Part shown: one piece after another, positions 29,745 to 41,760 of the stretch
How the letters are laid out: each line of letters begins with the position of its first letter
Position numbering within the stretch: the stretch's first letter is position 1
Origin: Xenopus tropicalis
Taxonomy: Eukaryota; Chordata; Amphibia; Anura; Pipidae
DNA length: 64,000 nucleotides
Direction: 5' to 3'
NCBI RefSeq assembly: GCF_000004195.4
Contig: NC_030677.2
Location: 176,812,019 to 176,876,018, forward strand
Made by a program: the position numbers and the translations under genes
Notes under the pieces: model-generated
The model's database searches: none
What the model saw: the letters and a program-made list of their open reading frames with translations, nothing else
Told to the model about the DNA's origin: nothing

Positions 29745-31325
29745 CAGGTCCTTTTCAAAAAATTAGCATATTGTGATAAAGTTCATTATTTTCTGTAATG
29801 TACTGATAAACATTAGACTTTCATATATTTTAGATTCATTACACACAACTGAAGTAGTTCAAGCCTTTTCTTGTTTTAATATTGATGATTGTGGCATACA
29901 GCTCATGAAAACCCAAAATTCCTATCTCAAAAAATTAGCATATCATGAAAAGGTTCTCTAAATGAGCTATTAACCTAATCATCTGAATCAACAAATTAAC
30001 TCTAAAAACCTGCAAAAGATTCCTGAGGCTTTTAAAAACTCCCAGCCTGGTTCATTACTCAAAACCGCAATCATGGGTAAGACTGCCGACCTGACTGCTG
30101 TCCAGAAGGCCATCATTGACACCCTCAAGCAAGAGGGTAAGACACAGAAAGAAATTTCTGAACGAATAGGCTGTTCCCAGAGTGCTGTATCAAGGCACCT
30201 CAGTGGGAAATCTGTGGGAAGGAAAAAGTGTGGCAGAAAATGCTGCACAACGAGAAGAGGTGACTGGGCCCTGAGGAAGATTGTGGAGAAGGACCGATTC
30301 CTGACCTTGGGGGACCTGCGGAAGCAGTGGACTGAGTCTGGAGTAGAAACATCCAGAGCCACCGTGTACAGGCGTGTGCAGGAAATGGGCTACAGGTGCC
30401 GCATTCCCCAGGTCAAGCCACTTTTGAACCAGAAACAGCGGCAGAAGCGCCTGACCTGGGCTACAGAGAAGCAGCACTGGACTGTTGCTCAGTGGTCCAA
30501 AGTATGTCATTCGGAAATCAAGGTGCCAGAGTCTGGAGGAAGACTGGGGAGAGGGAAATGCCAAAATGCCTGAAGTCCAGTGTCAAGTACCCACAGTCAG
30601 TGATGGTCTGGGGTGCCATGTCAGCTGCTGGTGTTGGTCCACTGTGTTTTATCAAGGGCAGGGTCAATACAGCTAGCTATCAGGAGATTTTGGAGCACTT
30701 CATGCTTCCATCTGCTGAAAAGCTTTATGGAGATGAAGATTTCATTTTTCAGCATGACCTGGCACCTGCTCACAGTGCCAAAACCACTGGTAAATGGTTT
30801 ACTGACCATGGTATTACTGTGCTCAATTGGCCTGCCAACTCTCCTGACCTGAACCCCATAGAGAATCTGTGGTATATTGTGAAGAGAAAGTTGAGAGACA
30901 CAAGACCCAACACTCTGGATGAGCTTAAGGCCGCTATTGAAGCATCCTGGGCCTCCATAACACCTGAGCAGTGCCACAGGCTGATTGCCTCCATGCCACG
31001 CCACATTGAAGCAGTCATTTCTGCAAAAGGATTCCCGACCAAGTATTGAGTGCATAACTGAACATAATTATTTGAAGGTTGACTTTTTTTGTATTAAAAA
31101 CACTTTTTTTTTATTGGGCGGATGAAATATGCTAATTTTTTGAGATAGGAATTTTGGGTTTTCATGAGCTGTATGCCCCAATCATCAATATTAAAACAAG
31201 AAAAGGCTTGAACTACTTCAGTTGTGTGTAATGAATCTAAAATATATGAAAGTCTAATGTTTATCAGTACATTACAGAAAATAATGAACTTTATCACAAT
31301 ATGCTAATTTTTTGAAAAGGACCTG
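29745..31325 (+). mobile_element. Tc1/mariner element B, full length, 1581 bp
   Basis: Inverted repeats of about 215 bp begin caggtccttttcaaaaaatt, with an inner repeat of caaaaaattagcatat, again the IR/DR layout. Flanked by TA. A different family from element A, with nearly the same length. Confidence 0.92.
30073..31049 (+). pseudogene. Tc1-like transposase B, broken by a deletion
   Basis: Starts MGKTADLTAVQKAIIDTLKQ, with a clear helix-turn-helix (KEISERIGCSQSAVSRHL) and a second DNA-binding part. It is in frame to about 30505 (AQWSKV), then continues in another frame from about 30505 (SFGNQGARVW) to the stop at 31047-31049. About 30 bases are missing at the switch, and these should contain the first catalytic Asp (FSDES). 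Later motifs FQHDLAPAHSA and SPDLNPIENLW are intact. Confidence 0.92.
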
Positions 31326-32040
31326 TATATATATAGTCCCAGAGGAGGAGCACTCACACTAAAAAATATTTTGACTGGAAAATAATATAATAGTCCCACG
31401 AAGGACAGCACTGAACAGGTCTTATGCAAGCAAAAAATTAGGTAGGCAGGTAAGCAGAGGATCAGGAGCATTGAGACTGGGACACCACTTCTTCTGTCAA
31501 AATACACAAGTTTATTTGGGGCAAACTACTCCCAACATAAACATCACAGTTCATCAAACTTATTCAAGACTTGTCCCTTCTCTTGGGCTCTCCCAAGGGG
31601 CTTGTCACCAACCCCAATGACCTTCACACATCCACGGTGACTCTCACCCTTGGCTGCTCACTCAGCCCTGCTGTCTCTCCCCCTCCTGGAATACCAGCTC
31701 ACCAGCTTCTGGCACTTCTACTGTACAGCGCTGCATACATAAGTAGCACTTTATAAATAAAGATATACATACATACATACTTTGGCTTCTCACTCAGCCC
31801 TGCTGTCTCTCCCCCTCCTGGAATACCAGCTTCTGGCAGACTTTGGCTTCTCACTCAGCCCTGCTGACTCTTCTCAGCTCTCACCCACCTGGTCACGGCT
31901 CCCTCTGTTCCTTGCAGTGGCAGGCAGCACCCCCAGCCCCTCTGGGAGCTCCTCACACAGGCAGGCGGCCTTCCAGCCCTGTGCCCTGCTCTGAGAGTGG
32001 ACACCTTTCTCAGAGCACCTTTCTTAATTAGCTAACCTGA
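31326..32040. other. mixed repeat debris, LTR-like 31490-32040
   Basis: Three copies of cttctcactcagccctgctg-type phrases (about 31650, 31782, 31842). Part of it reads acaagtttatttggggcaaa and resembles the poly(A)-signal part of a - strand LTR such as 54429-55319, but no boundaries were found. A LINE/SINE tail fragment with (catA)n is at about 31725-31780. Confidence 0.35.
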
Positions 32041-32308
32041 ACTAGGAATCCCTCTGCTGTCCATATTACACACCTCAAATGTACACTTTATCATACATTT
32101 TTAGAAAAGACAGCTGTGTTTCCTAAATAAAACAGAAAAGGAGACGTTGTGCTCACCACTAAATTTTAAACCATTAGTAGGGGGTGCAATGAGACTGTGA
32201 CCACAAAATTTCTATAGACAACAACAAGAGATACTCTACCATTATCAATATATATAGGACATTAAGTCATTCTGTGCAATAAGCTACCCCTTTAAGCAAA
32301 ACAGGGAT

Positions 32309-32356
32309 TATATATATATATATATATATATAGATAGATAGATAGATAGATAGATA
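32309..32356. repeat. (TA)n(GATA)n microsatellite
   Basis: About 12 TA dinucleotides followed by six GATA units. Confidence 0.9.
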
Positions 32357-32361
32357 TATAC

Positions 32362-32639
32362 ACAGGTATGGAATCCCTTCAAAATCCATTTTAATCAACT
32401 AATTAAAATTTTCAAAAATTATTTCCCCTTTCTCTGTTATAATAAAACAGTACCTTGTACATGATCCTAACTAAGATATAATCAATCTGTTTTGGAGGCA
32501 AAACAACCCTATTGGGTTTCATTAATGTTTAAGTAATTCTTTTAGCAGACAAAGTATGGAGATCCAAATTACGGAATTAATCCTTACCCGGAAGATGCCA
32601 GGTCCCAAGCATTCTGGAATACAGTTCCCAAACCTGTAT
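32362..32639. mobile_element. degenerate MITE, acaggtatggga family
   Basis: The left acaggtatggaatccctt mirrors the right cccaaacctgtata. Internal phrases (taataaaacagtaccttgta, gatccaaattacgga) match the other copies. Confidence 0.7.
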
Positions 32640-33479
32640 ATAATCCCAGTTGTAGCTGAACTCCATTCTCTAAACCAGTTCCCCCAGGTGCCTACTTTTA
32701 CCTAACATTTTGATCAATTCTGGAAAAAATATTCTCTTTCCTTTGCTTATTATCTTCCCTAATGACATCAACTGCCAAAAAAAAATAACAACCAGGTGGA
32801 AGCTTCCCTTATATCTTGTCTAAAAGCAAATGCATTACCCCACCTTGGGATAAACTAGTATGGGAGCCTATAATAATTAATGAATAAAACAGCTTCATGT
32901 AAACCATACTGCAGTCATTATCTTGGTATTACTATTTAGTAATTCTAGATTTTTGCGTCTACCTCAGCTGATTAAATTTAGCCCTATGTTAAATCCAGCA
33001 GATTAGCAGGGTTCAGTTAGGTTCAGCCTGTAAATAACATGTTGACATGAGAAATACACCTCTGCCAGTGATGGGCCTGTAGCAGAGACAACAAAGGAAG
33101 ACCAATTCAATTTGAACAATGGGATTTCAGTGCTATACATTTCCTGGAATGTTGTATAGTAATTGCAGTGATTCAATAGAAAATCTTTTGAGCAATAATG
33201 AGCCATGGTAACATATCAGTCACTGTGTAATGTAAAGGTTTTGACACTGGGTAGTTCTAAGAAAGGCCATGGCTGAAATCCTTGTATTTTAATATTTCAT
33301 GATATTGCATAGCCAATATAGTGTGGTCAAATTTAAAGCACTTTTGAACATTTTCCATGGAATTCCTGCCTAACTTGTAGCTGAAACAGGTGGAAAAAAT
33401 AAACAAAAGCATGTAAAACCATCTCTTGTATGACTCGGAGGTGGGATATTAAGTCCTTACTGAATCTTTACAGAGATTA
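32640..33479. other. non-coding stretch, no gene seen
   Basis: AT-rich; no exon or element end recognised. Confidence 0.4.
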
Positions 33480-33698
33480 TTTATCATTCCCTGCACCAGA
33501 GGAGTTTACAATATAAGGTCCCTATCCCATTCACACACACTATGGTTAGTCAGAAGTCAATGAACCTGTCTGCATGTTTTTGGAGTGTGGGAGAAAACCG
33601 GCGTACCGGCGAAACTCCTTGCTGATAGAGCCCTGCCTTGAATTGAACTCAGTCTTCTGCAAGGCAGAAGTGCTACTCACTGAGCCACCATGCTACCC
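33480..33698 (-). repeat. tRNA-derived SINE
   Basis: On the - strand it begins gggtagcatggtggctcagt and has an A-box-like tggctcagtgagtagca and a B-box-like gagttcaattc, as in tRNA-headed SINEs. The body contains ctcccacactccaaaaacat, a phrase shared by SINE-type repeats across fish and frogs. The + strand ends gagccaccatgctaccc. Confidence 0.72.
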
Positions 33699-35099
33699 TT
33701 CTTTCTTTCTTCTGATCTACAGGTGAATAAGGCATCAGAGAATATCATAAACTCTCTCCTTATGTATTTATACATAGAGATCATGTTTCTTCTTAAGCTG
33801 CTCTGTCCCATTCTAAGCAACATCACTTGGCCAACATTCCTTAAGATGTTCCATATTTTTTATTGCGTCTCTGAACTTTCTCATCTCATCAATTATTTTG
33901 AACACTGGAGACCAAACCTACACAGAATACTCTAGGTGGGGCTTTAGTGTAAAAGGGGGAATAATTGTCCTCTTCGCCAATGAAGCCGTACCCATTTAAA
34001 TACAGGACAATACCTTCCTGAGCCATGCTGCTGCTGATTGCCATTACTTGCTATAGCTGAAGGATCCATAATTGCAAAGTCAAACAGCCAGACCTGTCAA
34101 AGTCAGGATTCGGGACAGTTTATGACCCCGAAAAAAAGAAAACACATACACATGTAGGCAAACATTTTTATTTGAATAAACACAGTCCAGCCACATTACG
34201 TTGGTTAGTTTTAGAAGAGGTGATTGTCCCAAAAAGAGGGGAAGATAGAACATGCCTGTTACTACAATGTGAAGCAAATTGGATACATATAATGGATACT
34301 TTAGAGCCATTTGGTATGAATGAAGCCTTGAGTTTCAAATGCTTTTTGTAATATTATGCCTTTTACTTTCAGATAATGATACTATGGACTCTTGCAAACT
34401 GAACTTTCTTGAACTATGGACTCTAGTTTGCATGAAAACAGAATTACTATATCTAGAAAATGATATCTGGTAGGAGATTGTCTTCCTTATGAATTATACT
34501 CTTATATGATGTAACACACTGTGTACTGCACTTGAACTATTTGTTAAAATTGACTTCTGAATAGTAAGTTATTTAGATGCCATTCAGGAGTAAGCCACTA
34601 GATGGCAGTACACCTTCGTTCCATATTCTATGCACCTGGCCACAATATGGAGCTGGTGAAACTTGTTGGTGGGGGTGTAGGGTATATAATTTGGTTTACT
34701 TGTGTGTGCGCCTGCGAAAGGCTGTTAAGCCGAAACATGTAGTGCTATGTTGTCGCTACAAATAAACTACACTGGTATGAAACATTAAGAAAACCGTGTG
34801 CTCTCTGGGTCATTGTTTTTTGCATTTGTAAATGATTTACAGCCAGCATGGGGTCTGTAACCTGTTAAAAAGCACTTACTGATCACATAAAGAACTATAT
34901 AAGGACCTTTCTGTAACTTTGTTGCTAGAAACAATGCAGGATCTTACTGCTACATTTACGTAAATATCGCCACTTATGGCAAGACAAATGTGTCTCATCG
35001 CAAGAATATTGCAAGAATATTCTGTGATAATAGGTGATAGTGTTTAGACAATTTTTACAAACTTTAGTAAACCGATACCTTAGTATGATATGGGCAATG
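33699..35099. other. non-coding stretch; possible element tail near 34560-34800
   Basis: gcctgcgaaaggctgttaag, then ccgaaacatgtagtgct and ctacaaataaa, is the style of a recurrent retroelement tail, but I cannot define its ends. Nothing else recognised. Confidence 0.35.
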
Positions 35100-35251
35100 A
35101 TATTGTAAAACTATTTGCAATAGGTCATCATTTTATTTTATTTATTTTAATTTCAGCAGCTCTCTGGTTGCTCAGGTCCATTTTACCCAAGCAACCAGGC
35201 CGTAGTGAAAATGAAGTACTTGAACATGAATAGAAATGGCCTGTATATATA

Positions 35252-36361
35252 TCAGGGTACAAAATAAACCTAACAAAATGTGAAGCTCTGAACCTACACA
35301 TACCCCAGGAGAGAGCAATGGCAATGGCCCAATCTTTCCACTTTAAATGGAAATCAACAGCAATTAAGTACCTGTGGGTAATGATCACTAAGAACACACA
35401 GGATCTATCAAAACATAACTATACCCCCTTGATAGAAAGGCTAAAAAGGGATATACAGCAATGGCAAGGATATAGTATATCATGGCTGGGCCGCATATAC
35501 TGCTTAAAAATGAACATACTAGCCAGAATCTTGTACCTTTTTCGCACCCTCCCAATCAAATACCCAAAAATAGAAGGTAAATCACTACAACGTACTATGG
35601 ATAAATTCATCTGGGAAGGGAAAAAAGCTAGAATAAGCAGGAAACAACTACAGAAAAGTAAATATAAAGGAGGCTTAGGGGTCCCAGATTTGTTTGGATA
35701 CTACAAAGCAGCCCAACTTGCCCAAATACAAGCGTGGCACATGGTAGAAGGGCAACCACGATGGGTTGCACTAGAACAAGCGCTGATCCAAGATACAAAA
35801 CTGCCTGAGATAATGTGGAAACCCACTCCCCCAGCATTCCTAAAACACGGGCCATCATGTATAGCCCACTCATTACGACTGTGGGCAAACTACAAATATA
35901 GAGACAAACTAAGCAAACCGCAATCACTAATGACACCACTATTTCAAAATCCAACTTTCCTACCAGGGACTAAAACATCTGATTTTAGATGGTGGATACA
36001 GAACGGAATAAAAATAGGAGACTTGCTTACTGGGAGCAGAATCAAGTCATTCAATACCATGAAAGAGAAATATGACATCCCCATGCGTGAACATTATCGA
36101 TACCTACAACTAACACACTGGGTGAAAACCTTCCTGAGGGAAGGATGCGACGGAAACTACACGAAATATGAAACTGAATGCAAAAAAGGTCTGAAAAGTA
36201 GGGGTACTTTGTCCCGCATATACTACCATATGATACACGAAACTGGGAGCAACCCCCCTAACTTTCAAGAACAATGGTCCACGGACCTAAAACAACCCAT
36301 AGACGATGAAGCATGGGAAGAGGTAGAGGTAGAGGTAGAGAAACGTGGCACCCATATTTAA
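35252..36361 (+). pseudogene. L1 ORF2 C-terminal part (370 codons, no own start)
   Basis: The frame is open from 35252 to TAA 36359-36361. It begins in the last RT block (INLTKCEAL, then IKYLWVMITKN), followed by the ORF2 stretch with QQWQGYSISWLGRIYCLKMN, DKFIWEGKKARISRKQL and GGLGVPDLFGYYKAAQL. Those are typical of L1-clade ORF2 after the RT domain. Endonuclease and catalytic RT motifs are absent. The intact frame suggests a fairly recent insertion. Confidence 0.88.
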
Positions 36362-36830
36362 GCAGACACCCTATCAATACGGGTATAGATCAAGACCCAT
36401 AATGATGTACTCAAAAAACAATAAAAAACAAGAACCCTAATGGACACCTAACACCCTCCAAGGAGCAGAAATAAACAGACCACACAATGTTTGCAAAAAA
36501 AAAAAAAGTTTTTATTATTGTCTTATGTTATCTTATCTTTTTGTTCTTTTTTTCTTTATTCTGTAATGCATTTTTTTAAGGTTAAGACATAAAGGTAAAA
36601 CTAGGAACGAGTATAATATTACCAAGCGCTGCTAGTTAGCAGAAGGTAAATGAGCAGGAAACAAACAGTTGCATGAGGAATATACCTGCCTACCTGTCAC
36701 CCAACATTAAAAGCACTGGTTAGAATACTACTAATACATGAACCAAACTGTACAGTATGTTTTTCCAATGTGCCTGCTTTTTCTTTTGTTGTCTCTTCTT
36801 TTTTCTGTACAAAAAAAATTAAAAAAAAAT
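35252..36830 (+). mobile_element. 5'-truncated L1-type LINE
   Basis: It starts inside the reverse transcriptase region (GYKINLTKCEALNLHIPQE), continues to the ORF2 stop, then about 470 nt of 3' UTR, ending in A-rich sequence near 36800-36830. 5' truncation is the normal outcome of incomplete target-primed reverse transcription. Confidence 0.82.
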
Positions 36831-36955
36831 TTCAAATGAAAAACTGGAAAGAGGCAGACGAAAAAGGCAAATAATTAAAAAACTATAAAAAATGAAAACC
36901 AATAATGGGCCATTCTATAACATACTAATGCTAACTTAAAAGGGAACCACTTCTT

Positions 36956-38349
36956 TAAAAGCTCTGGAAAAAAAAATTAGTAAATTATATCTATCGCAAC
37001 CCCAAGGTCCAACTTTCTACATCTTAAAAAGCAGACAAAGACAGCTAAATCAATTGCAAAGAATTTGTATCTAACCATTTTTACTGCATGCTTAATATAC
37101 TGTATATTTAAACCATATAATTTTTCAGTATATTATTCATTTTATACATCTTACTGTTAACGATATAGGCAGCATTACTTAGTCCGGGGGAAGTAAATGT
37201 CATTAACAGAGTGTTCAGAACATACCTGTTATATTTTATGACCTGTACAAAAACAGCAAGCTAACAATAGCGATGATTTATTGCAAAGAGATACACAACA
37301 GGTTTCCTCTTCTGCGACATTTGCTCCCTTACGTAAAATGGGAAATAGCGGTAACCATAGGAATGACCCCTCGTTACTGCTGTCACTGTTTACCACTGCC
37401 TTAATTGGTAGCTGTCTGCCTTTTTATATATATATATATACACACATTTTTTTCTAACAAAGCAGAAGGAGAAGTTAAACATTTTTAATGATAAAGACAG
37501 AAAAATATTTCTTCACTCATTCATCTGTATTAATATATTAAGACATTGTATTCACTGAAAGTGCCCTCCTCTTCAATCAATATATTTACTGTATGTATTT
37601 AACCTGGTGAGTAATTTCATAGTTATCCCGGGCTGGGAGTCCTACACTAATTTTCATTTGATTCTTAAAAGAATTCCAGAATTTCTTTATGCATTTTTGT
37701 AGGGGTTATGGGTCACATTTATTAAAATTCAAAATCAGGCAATCAAAATTGCATTTTGAATTGTATCATAGTTAAAGGACAATGAAAGCTGAATTTACTA
37801 GGGAGTGTCAAGTTAATTGGAACCCACAGTGAATCTAATCACTGTGGGGGGGGGGGGGCAGTGATCTTTTAAGCAAAATTGCACTGGATTGAGGAAAAAA
37901 GTTGGGCAGAGCTGTGTCACCATCTTACTTACTTTTTTCAGGTATCCCTAGCACGTTGGATTATTATTTAGAAATTAGCTTTCCCCATCAATGCGTTTTT
38001 CGGTTAAGATGATTGTATAAAAAGTTTATGGTGGGAATAATGACCGGGAAATGCTCTTTTCTGCTTTGGAACAGTTGAGTGGTGACTAGCACTTTCCCTT
38101 TTGCTATTAGTTCATACAGGAGCAGGAACCAGTTGGTGATTCCCATGGTGTCTAAAAAAACTACCTCTTAAGCACTGTCTGGGGTAATGGTTTGTGAACT
38201 GAAATTGAGATATGTGTGTTGGGTAAAGGGGGACTAATGCAACAAAATATGTAATATAAGCCTTGTCTCGTGCAAATAAATATTCCAGAAATAATCAGTT
38301 AAAAGTTCTGTGCTGTTTTTGAAATAATCCCCCTCTCAACATCTGTCTC
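36956..38349. other. non-coding stretch, no gene seen
   Basis: AT-rich, with (TA)n near 37421-37441 and a G-run near 37845-37857. No exon recognised. Confidence 0.4.
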
Positions 38350-39085
38350 TGTTCAGGTGACTCTCTGCCAGAGTTGGTCATCTGACCTGGCTGTCAAATA
38401 AAATCTGCCAAAGGATTTCTGGATAATGGAAACAAATTTTGTCTGGAGAGTGGTAAGGTGGTCTGGTGCAGCCATACAATGACAGTGCAGTTTTGGGCTC
38501 CAGTCCTTAAGAAGGATATTAATGAGCTGGAGAGAGTGCAGAGACTGCAACTAAACTGGTTAAGGGGTTGGAAGATTTAAACTATGAGGTTAGACTGTGA
38601 AGGTTGGGGTTCTCTGGAAAAAAGGTGCTTGCGAGGGGACATGATTACTCTGTACAAGTACATTAGAGGGGATTATAAGCAGATAGGGGGGGTTCTTTTT
38701 TCCCATAAAAACAATCAGCGCACCAGAGGCCCCCCTTTAGATTAGAGGAGCGGAACTTTCATTTGAAGCAGCGTAGGTGGTTTATCACAGTGAGGGCAGT
38801 GAGGTTGGGGAATGCCCCTCCGAGTGATGTTGTGAAGGCAGATTCTGTTAATGCCTATAAGAGGGGCTTGGATGAGTTCTTCAACAACCTTAATATCCAA
38901 GGCTATTGTAATACTGAAATCTACAGTTAGTATTGATGTTGGTATATATAGTTTATATATGTGAATGTATAGATAGGTCTGTATAAGTATGTGTATATAT
39001 GTGCACTGGGGTTCATTTGGAGGGGTTGAATTTGATGGGCTTTGGTCTTTTTCAACCCAAATTGACTATGTAACTATCTACCAAA
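38350..39085 (+). mobile_element. CR1/L2-like LINE, 3' end with ORF2 tail
   Basis: Conceptual reading gives VQFWAPVLKKDINELERVQR, then LEKRCLRGDMITLYKYIRGD and, in a shifted frame, NAPPSDVVKADSVNAYKRGL followed by DEFFNN. This is the order and style of the CR1-type ORF2 C-terminus (FWAP...ERVQRRA...LEKRRLRGDLI...LP..VV...FK..LD). Frames are broken. It ends in gggttgaatttgatgggctt and then ttcaacccaaattgactatg. Confidence 0.72.
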
Positions 39086-41604
39086 TCCCCAAGAATAGAT
39101 CTGTTTAATTCAGAGAGTTGAATACTAACTACCCTAACACTACAGGGTCAAGAACCATGAAAAATGTAACAAAACCATTAAACCACAATACCATATGATG
39201 GAATAGCAGTGTTGTAGGCATTGTGTCTGGAGCGTAATGACCTTAATTTAACGGGAAAAAAAATGTGCCCTTGGTTTCTTTCTGGTCTTTTTTCTTATTT
39301 TCTATGACTCATCTAGTAACTATGGCAGCAGCAGCAGCAGCAATGTCAGAAATGGAACAGTGCGTGTGATTATTATATCATGGTCCAGTTAGTTGGGTCA
39401 GATAATAAATCATTTTGTGCTTCTTATGATACATTTGATATCCTGTTGTTATGGTAAATATCAAAGAGATTAAAACTGTCACTATAATCAGAATTCATTT
39501 TAGATTGCTTATTAAAGACAGACGGTATCTGTTCCATCTTCTTGTTTATTTAGAGGGGACACTGCCATACCATCATTGAACTTTTCTAATATTTCTATTG
39601 CATTTTTATATGATTCTTATAGATTCAAAGCAGGGTTTTTTTTGCTACTAATGTGATGCTATGCTAAGGCTAGTGATGTAAACCCTACATATTGTATTAT
39701 TCATATTATACACTGACAGAAAATGACTAATTGAGTATTGCTGCTCACAAAGATGCAGCCACCGTCAGCTGTCAGAGAACAAATGGTTTTTCTGCATCCG
39801 ACTAACATGAATCAGCTAACATTAATTGCACGTAAAAATTATATTTAATAAATGCTCTTTAAATAAATACTGTTTATGATAGCGTGGGTGACTTGTCATC
39901 TGCTTTTACCTTCTGGGTTCTGTGGCCAGTGGGTAGGGGGTTTTATACTATTAAATTAGAGCTAGAGAAATGTTAGCTCTAGAGCTAGCGTAATTCTTAG
40001 CACTGGGGCTCACACAACAGCCTTCTGCTGCCCAGAGCTAGAGGCTAAAGCTCATACAAATAAAGAAGACTCTTACAGGTTAGGAATTGTTTTGTGCCTA
40101 TACAGTACTAGAGGGGCTCTAGGGAAGCATTTGAAAACAGATGAACATTTTTAACATTTTGAAGGTTCAAGGTTCAAGAAAATATTTAAATGGCTACTGA
40201 AATTGTGCATAGTTTGCCACTATTCTCCTACTAATTGGATATTTATGTCACAGAGCCTGACCTTGACTACAAAATAACAGCATGTCTGGAGGGGGGCTGC
40301 ACTTCCTGCACCTGGGCCCACCCAAGCTTAGTTGTGTTACTTGCCTAGATATTGTGACCCTTGCATTTTGGGCACAACTTGCACCAGGCAATGTACCATT
40401 CAGTTTGTCAGAAATACAAGGGAGCAGTACTCTACTACCGTTTTTTGCACTTTGTCATTGGCCCCACTTTCATAAATGAGCCCTAGTATGTCAATATATG
40501 AGCCAGTAATGCAGTGAGTGTTACAGGCTTTTCTTCATAATGTTTGCACAACGATTGTGTTACAGAAGAAAGTGTGGAGGCAATGTTTTCCTAATGTATT
40601 ACCAGCAATATCGTCATAGATAGGCAAGCAGACCATTAGTCAGCTCAGTTCATTGTGAGAAGAGCTTATTGCTAGAGTTTCTATGTTCCAACAGGCTTAG
40701 CAGCTGTCCTGTTCAAGGCTTTAATGTTGGGAATAATGTGACTCATTGGAACTGGTATTGCTGCACTTAACTCTTCTAGAACCACCTTCCTCACTAGATG
40801 CTAATGAAAATCCTACCAATAGAAGGAAAGGAAACAATATTACATGTTTTCTACATCTAATCTGCCTCAAATTATTTTTGACTATTGATTTTAACAGAAG
40901 GAGAAACAGAAGAGGACTGTGAAAATATATAAATAAATTTGTTTTTATGGAGATCTACACTGAATTCAAAAGTGTTTTTAGCTTTATCTCTGGAGAATCT
41001 TATAATGCACAGAAATCCATACATAATGGCAGTTTGGAAATAAGGACTTTGCTGAACTTTCCTAATCCCTCGCCAAAAAACAAAAACTGCAAAAAATATG
41101 GGATGGTGGACTAATGAGGTTAGGGTAGGAGTTAGTGCTTTATCTATGCAATTACCAAGAAGCTGCCACCAGGGGGAGTGCCAAGGGGACTGAACCAGGC
41201 TAAAAATCTAAAAGCAGAGCATAAGGGAAAAAAATGGAAGGGGAGAGAAGGGCAAAATAGGAAAATATGCAGTAGGCACAGAATGAATAAGAGGGAATAC
41301 GGTTTAAGAGAAAAGATGCAAAGTATAGAGAATAGATGGGTGGGGATCAAAAGGCAGAAGAGAAAATGTAAGGGATGGAGAATGGACAAATGAAATGAAT
41401 TGAGAGCAAGAAATAAGACATTTTTAAAGTTTACAATTTAATTCTATAGATCCATAGAGACCAATGAATGGCATTTGAGTCTTTTTTAGCTTCTAGGTTG
41501 AGCACTAAAGCTTATCTGTTATCTGCTACACGGCAGCTTATGTTGATCAATTATGGTTGCGTTTCTGGAGCAAACATAGTTTGTACTGAGGTTAAGTGAA
41601 ATTG
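39086..41604. other. non-coding stretch, no gene seen
   Basis: A (CAG)n-like gcagcagcagcagcagca run at about 39325-39342, and a purine-rich strip at 41200-41400. No exon, transposase or repeat end recognised. Confidence 0.4.
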
Positions 41605-41760
41605 TGCTACTAAAGCTGGCCATACACTGAAAGATCTGCTTGATTGGCTAGGCCACCAAACAAGTGGATCTCTCCCAGATATGCCTACCTGGATTTGGGC
41701 GATATTGGATTGATCTGATAGTTCTGCCTTCAAGTCAAACAATTTTTGGTCTGTTGCTTT
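41605..41760. mobile_element. MITE fragment, ctggccatacac end
   Basis: ctaaagctggccatacactg is a left end; no matching right end nearby. A piece ending cccgtgtatggctgccttta at 45250-45372 is the opposite end of the same kind of element. Confidence 0.5.

Larger units (their letters stand above)
35100..36955. mobile_element. MITE (cagcagctctctggttgct family) split by an L1 insertion
   Basis: The left part 35100-35248 (tttcagcagctctctggttg ... gaatagaaatggcct) and right part about 36830-36955 (aactggaaagaggcagacg ... ctaacttaaaagggaacc) are successive segments of the same family that is complete at 48310-48978. The L1 sequence lies between them, and some middle sequence is missing. Confidence 0.65.
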
